From assembly GCA_039944535.1 (NCBI GenBank), contig JBDUYP010000022.1, positions 434,001 to 498,000 of the forward strand: DNA of 64,000 nt, given 5' to 3'. The position numbers and the translations under genes are program-made. The notes beneath the pieces are model-generated. The model was given only the letters and a program-made list of their open reading frames with translations, was not told the DNA's origin and ran no database searches. This document shows positions 61,595 to 64,000 of this stretch, piece by piece. The DNA comes from JAMZMI01 sp039944535. Lineage in GTDB: Bacteria > Bacteroidota > Bacteroidia > Cytophagales > Cyclobacteriaceae. Positions within the stretch are counted from its first letter, which is position 1. Each line of letters starts with the position of its first letter.

Positions 61595-61994
61595 GACAGC
61601 AAAAGTCTTCTTGCTTCCGACACAGAGGTCAAATCGCCAACGTCATAAAGAACCTGAGGCACTAAGGTGCAAGAATCTCATGATTAGATGGGAGATCATC
61701 CTCTCCATAAGTCCATCCTGGGTAGCCATGATAAGATTGTCACGCTGCGTTGCACTTCGCTCACAATGACGGTATAAAATGTATGTAGTGGTGTCACACT
61801 TATCCCTGGTGTCACACTGAGGCACTCCCTTACCTTCCGTCATTCTGAACCCGAGGCACGAAGGTGTGAGAATCTTATGCTTATATAACCCTGCTGTGTT
61901 TTGTTCCGCTCGCAGTGATGACCCTTCGACAGGCTCAGGGTGACATTCCCTTCGAGAGCTCGGGGACGCCTGGTCAGTGCGACGAAAAAGGCCA
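61595..61994. other. Repeat-filled intergenic region
   Basis: Made of interspersed elements: AACCTGAGGCACTAAGGTGC (61651), the ATTGTCACGCTGCG hairpin (61735-61772), a CTTCCGTCATTCTGAACCCG copy (61833), and ACCCTTCGACAGGCTCAGGG (61921) followed by a GGGGACGCCTGGTCAG piece. No gene seen. Confidence 0.75.
61731..61772 (+). repeat. Partial copy 3 of the 64-bp repeat
   Basis: ATAAGATTGTCACGCTGCGT then TGCACTTCGCTCACAATGAC; same hairpin as 56854-56885. Confidence 0.8.
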
Positions 61995-62273
61995 TTAAGG
62001 AATAGTAGTAAGCCATTCTGACAACCTTGCCCTCACCTGCCTCCAATACTTAAACTCTGCCGTCTCTCCTTCGGCTTTGACATAATATATGTAGTGATCG
62101 CAAAATTGGCCGCCGATTAGGTTCGTTTCCTGCTTGCGGTGAAAAGCAAAATTCTTACCCCCTATTTCCAAATGCAACCACCCCTTTCGCTTCACAAGCA
62201 TCACCTTTTCCGTGAGCCCTTGTTCGACCAGAAGTTTATCAATATCCTCATGCTCTACTCGTAAGAGTTGCAT
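61995..62273 (-). CDS. Small hypothetical protein
   Basis: 92 residues, no signal or membrane segment; strands such as VMLVKRKGWLHLEIGGKNF and FCDHYIYYVKAEGETAEFKY suggest a small beta fold. Not recognised. Divergent from the SnoaL-like gene, with 55 bp between starts. Confidence 0.65.
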   Translation of the reverse strand: MQLLRVEHEDIDKLLVEQGLTEKVMLVKRKGWLHLEIGGKNFAFHRKQETNLIGGQFCDHYIYYVKAEGETAEFKYWRQVRARLSEWLTTIP

Positions 62274-62328
62274 TGTTTTTTATGAACTAAATTAAGCTTT
62301 ACAGCATTGAACAATAAATCAATATGAT

Positions 62329-62715
62329 ATGACACAAGATACTGAAGCTAATAAGACAAATGCAAAAGCTTTTTACGATCTGATGTTTAATCAAAACCAG
62401 CCCGAAAAAGCGATCGAATTATACGTTGGGGATAGCTACACGCAACACAATCCACATGTAGCAGATGGAAAAGAAGCATTCATTGAATACTTCAAGAGAA
62501 TGGAAGAAGAGTATCCGGGAAAACGAGTGGAATTTAAAAGAGCAGTAGCGGAGAAAGACCTGGTGGTTTTGCACTGCCATCAATTTTGGCCGGGAGACCA
62601 GGATTACGCTGGCATTGACATTTTCAGATTTGATGAGGACGGGAAAATAGTGGAGCATTGGGATGTGCTGCAGATCATTCCTGACCATGCAGCAAATGGC
62701 AATGGCATGTTTTAA
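62329..62715 (+). CDS. SnoaL/NTF2-like protein
   Basis: 128 residues. NTF2-type cone fold indicated by KAFYDLMFNQNQPEKAIELY and YTQHNPHVADGKEAFIEYFK, with a conserved-looking VLHCHQFWPGDQDYAGIDIF and VEHWDVLQIIPD. This SnoaL-like subgroup is widespread; members are often annotated as ester cyclase or nuclear transport factor 2 family with unknown substrates. Cytoplasmic single gene. Confidence 0.88.
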   Translation: MTQDTEANKTNAKAFYDLMFNQNQPEKAIELYVGDSYTQHNPHVADGKEAFIEYFKRMEEEYPGKRVEFKRAVAEKDLVVLHCHQFWPGDQDYAGIDIFRFDEDGKIVEHWDVLQIIPDHAANGNGMF

Positions 62716-62898
62716 CTGTAGTTCAGAATTCGCTTCTCAACCGCAAACCAAACATATTCAGGAAAACGAGAGCCTAACCAAGCCTAAAAGCATTAAGAGA
62801 ATCATAAAACACCTGGCTCTTATCAGTTTGATCAGCAAACCTGAATCAGACACAGTATTTCACTTGACGATAGCTCCAGAGAACACAAAACCCTATGG

Positions 62899-63312
62899 CT
62901 AATCCTTATAAATCTCTGGGAAATTTTCTTTGAGAACATCCTTGAGTGCATCCGGCTCCAAATACTTATTAACAAATCCATTTACAAACTCATTAGACTG
63001 AGCTCGCTGAAAATCTTCCGGATTGAGAGATGTGGTGAGCATAACGATGACAACATCTCCTCGTAAGTTCTCATCTATTTTAGCATATTCCTCCAAAAAA
63101 TCCCAGCCGTTAACCTTCGGCATATTCACATCAAGAAAGATCAGATCCGGTCTTTGATTCTCAGGGTTATTTAAATACTTCAGGGCTTGCTCTCCATCCA
63201 AAACGACCTCTATGCTATCAGTGCAACCAACCTTTTGAATAGTACGCTGGTGTAAAAAATTACAGTCCTGATCGTCATCTACAAGCAACACACAGTTCAA
63301 CTTATTTTTCAT
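62899..63312 (-). CDS. Single-domain response regulator (CheY/Rcp-like)
   Basis: 137 residues, one receiver domain. Acidic pair D12-D13/D14 in LLVDDDQD, phosphoacceptor Asp61 in FLDVNMPKVNGW, Thr in VIVMLTTS and Lys in FVNKYLEPDAL. No output domain, so it likely passes phosphate or binds a partner. It starts 2 bp after the histidine kinase stop. Confidence 0.93.
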   Translation of the reverse strand: MKNKLNCVLLVDDDQDCNFLHQRTIQKVGCTDSIEVVLDGEQALKYLNNPENQRPDLIFLDVNMPKVNGWDFLEEYAKIDENLRGDVVIVMLTTSLNPEDFQRAQSNEFVNGFVNKYLEPDALKDVLKENFPEIYKD

Positions 63313-63314
63313 AG

Positions 63315-64000
63315 CTATTCAGTCAATATTGTAAAATAAAAGGTACTACCTATTCCTTGTTTGGATTCCACCCAAATATCTCCATTGTGATACTCGACTA
63401 TTTTGCGACAATGAGCCAGCCCGATACCAGAACCTGCAAACTCGTCTCTTCTATGCAGTTTTCTGAAAATCAAGAAAATATTTTTAAACTCTTTTTCAGG
63501 AATGCCTATACCATTATCCGACACACTGAATTGCCATCCACCTTCAACTTTGGTATGATCAATTGTAATTTTCACAGGAAACCCTTCCCGTCCAAATTTT
63601 ATCGCATTAGAAATCAGGTTTTGAAAGGCCAATTTTAACTCCACGGGATAGGCTTTAACTACCGGAAATATCTTTTTGTTCAAAACTATCTGAGCTTTAC
63701 TTTCGCTGATCTTAAAGTCAAGATCGGCTATAACCTGATCAAGAATATCGCTAACATTTATTCTCTCAAGCTCTTTTACCCTGCCCAGTCTGGAGTAATC
63801 TAAAAGAGCCTGAATCATATCTTCCATGCGCCCTACCCCATTTTGTATTACACTTACATACCTCTTAGCTTCTTCATCAATATCAGCACCAAAGTCCTCA
63901 AGAAGAACTTTTAGATAATTTTTGACCGTGAGGAGCGGCTCTCTCAAATCATGTGATGCTACGTACGCAAACTGATCCATTTCTTTGCTTTTGGCCTCCA
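63315..64000 (-). CDS. Sensor histidine kinase, C-terminal part (5' end outside window)
   Basis: The frame is open to the right edge (EAKSKEMDQFAYVASHDLRE), so the N-terminal sensor part lies beyond 64000; the ATG at 63980 is internal. The H-box SHDLREPLLTVKNYL, N-box LISNAIKFGREG, G1 SVSDNGIGIPEKEF and G2 GSGIGLAHCRKIVEYHNGDI are visible. This group usually has PAS/GAF sensors and pairs with single-domain response regulators, as here. Confidence 0.93.
   Translation of the reverse strand, partial: EAKSKEMDQFAYVASHDLREPLLTVKNYLKVLLEDFGADIDEEAKRYVSVIQNGVGRMEDMIQALLDYSRLGRVKELERINVSDILDQVIADLDFKISESKAQIVLNKKIFPVVKAYPVELKLAFQNLISNAIKFGREGFPVKITIDHTKVEGGWQFSVSDNGIGIPEKEFKNIFLIFRKLHRRDEFAGSGIGLAHCRKIVEYHNGDIWVESKQGIGSTFYFTILTE

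Overview
The window looks like chromosomal DNA of a Bacteroidota bacterium, most likely a marine member of the Cytophagales (inference from gene content; no rRNA is present). Pointers are the Bacteroidota-type division cluster, FtsZ ending in a LHDNVD tail, lipoprotein-rich gene content, ECF sigma/FecR/TonB-receptor signalling, promoters of the TTG-N19/20-TAnnTTTG type, and intergenic regions packed with palindromic repeats carrying a GAGCYTGTCGA core.

Layout. (1) 1-806: end of an unidentified gene and a small conserved-looking ORF, with terminators between them and the division cluster. (2) 833-16590, minus strand: a complete dcw cluster, mraZ-rsmH-ftsL-ftsI(PASTA)-murE-mraY-[124-aa unknown]-murD-ftsW-murG-murC-ftsQ-ftsA-ftsZ, read from a recognisable promoter overlapped by MraZ-type TGGG repeats. 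(3) 17102-30848, minus strand: a nitrous-oxide reduction island. An Rrf2 regulator precedes a tightly packed unit: ric, cytochrome c, fasciclin lipoprotein, clade II nosZ, membrane protein, nosL, nosD, nosF, nosY, a small Cys protein, a YtkA-like lipoprotein, an OprC/NosA-like copper receptor and two polytopic membrane proteins. Two near-identical palindromes precede ric and the regulator. An HPP-family transporter and a divergent LysR regulator adjoin it (30954-32573). (4) 32716-48993: accessory and housekeeping genes, including a toxin-antitoxin-SecB-like chaperone (TAC) module at 33902-35396, an LRR lipoprotein, a large acyl-CoA dehydrogenase/oxidase, PhnA/YjdM, a TetR-led operon (SDR, NAD(P)-binding protein, metallo-beta-lactamase fold) and a GIY-YIG protein. 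(5) 49026-53092, minus: ECF sigma, FecR-like anti-sigma and STN-domain TonB receptor. (6) 53093-57469: repeat-rich DNA containing a decayed GIY-YIG copy, a membrane LytTR regulator diverging from a MotA/ExbB-like protein (both enclosed by about 285-bp direct repeats), and a cytoplasmic protein-glutaminase-like protein. (7) 57470-61594: two adjacent exported proteins, the second with ankyrin-like segments. (8) 61995-64000: small proteins and a response regulator/histidine kinase pair running off the edge.

Most notable: the TAC module; the copper-uptake and unnamed membrane genes fused to the nos operon with a likely Rrf2 operator pair; the MraZ repeat architecture; the protein-glutaminase-like enzyme lacking a signal peptide; and a family of hairpin elements whose stem sequences vary in a compensated way.
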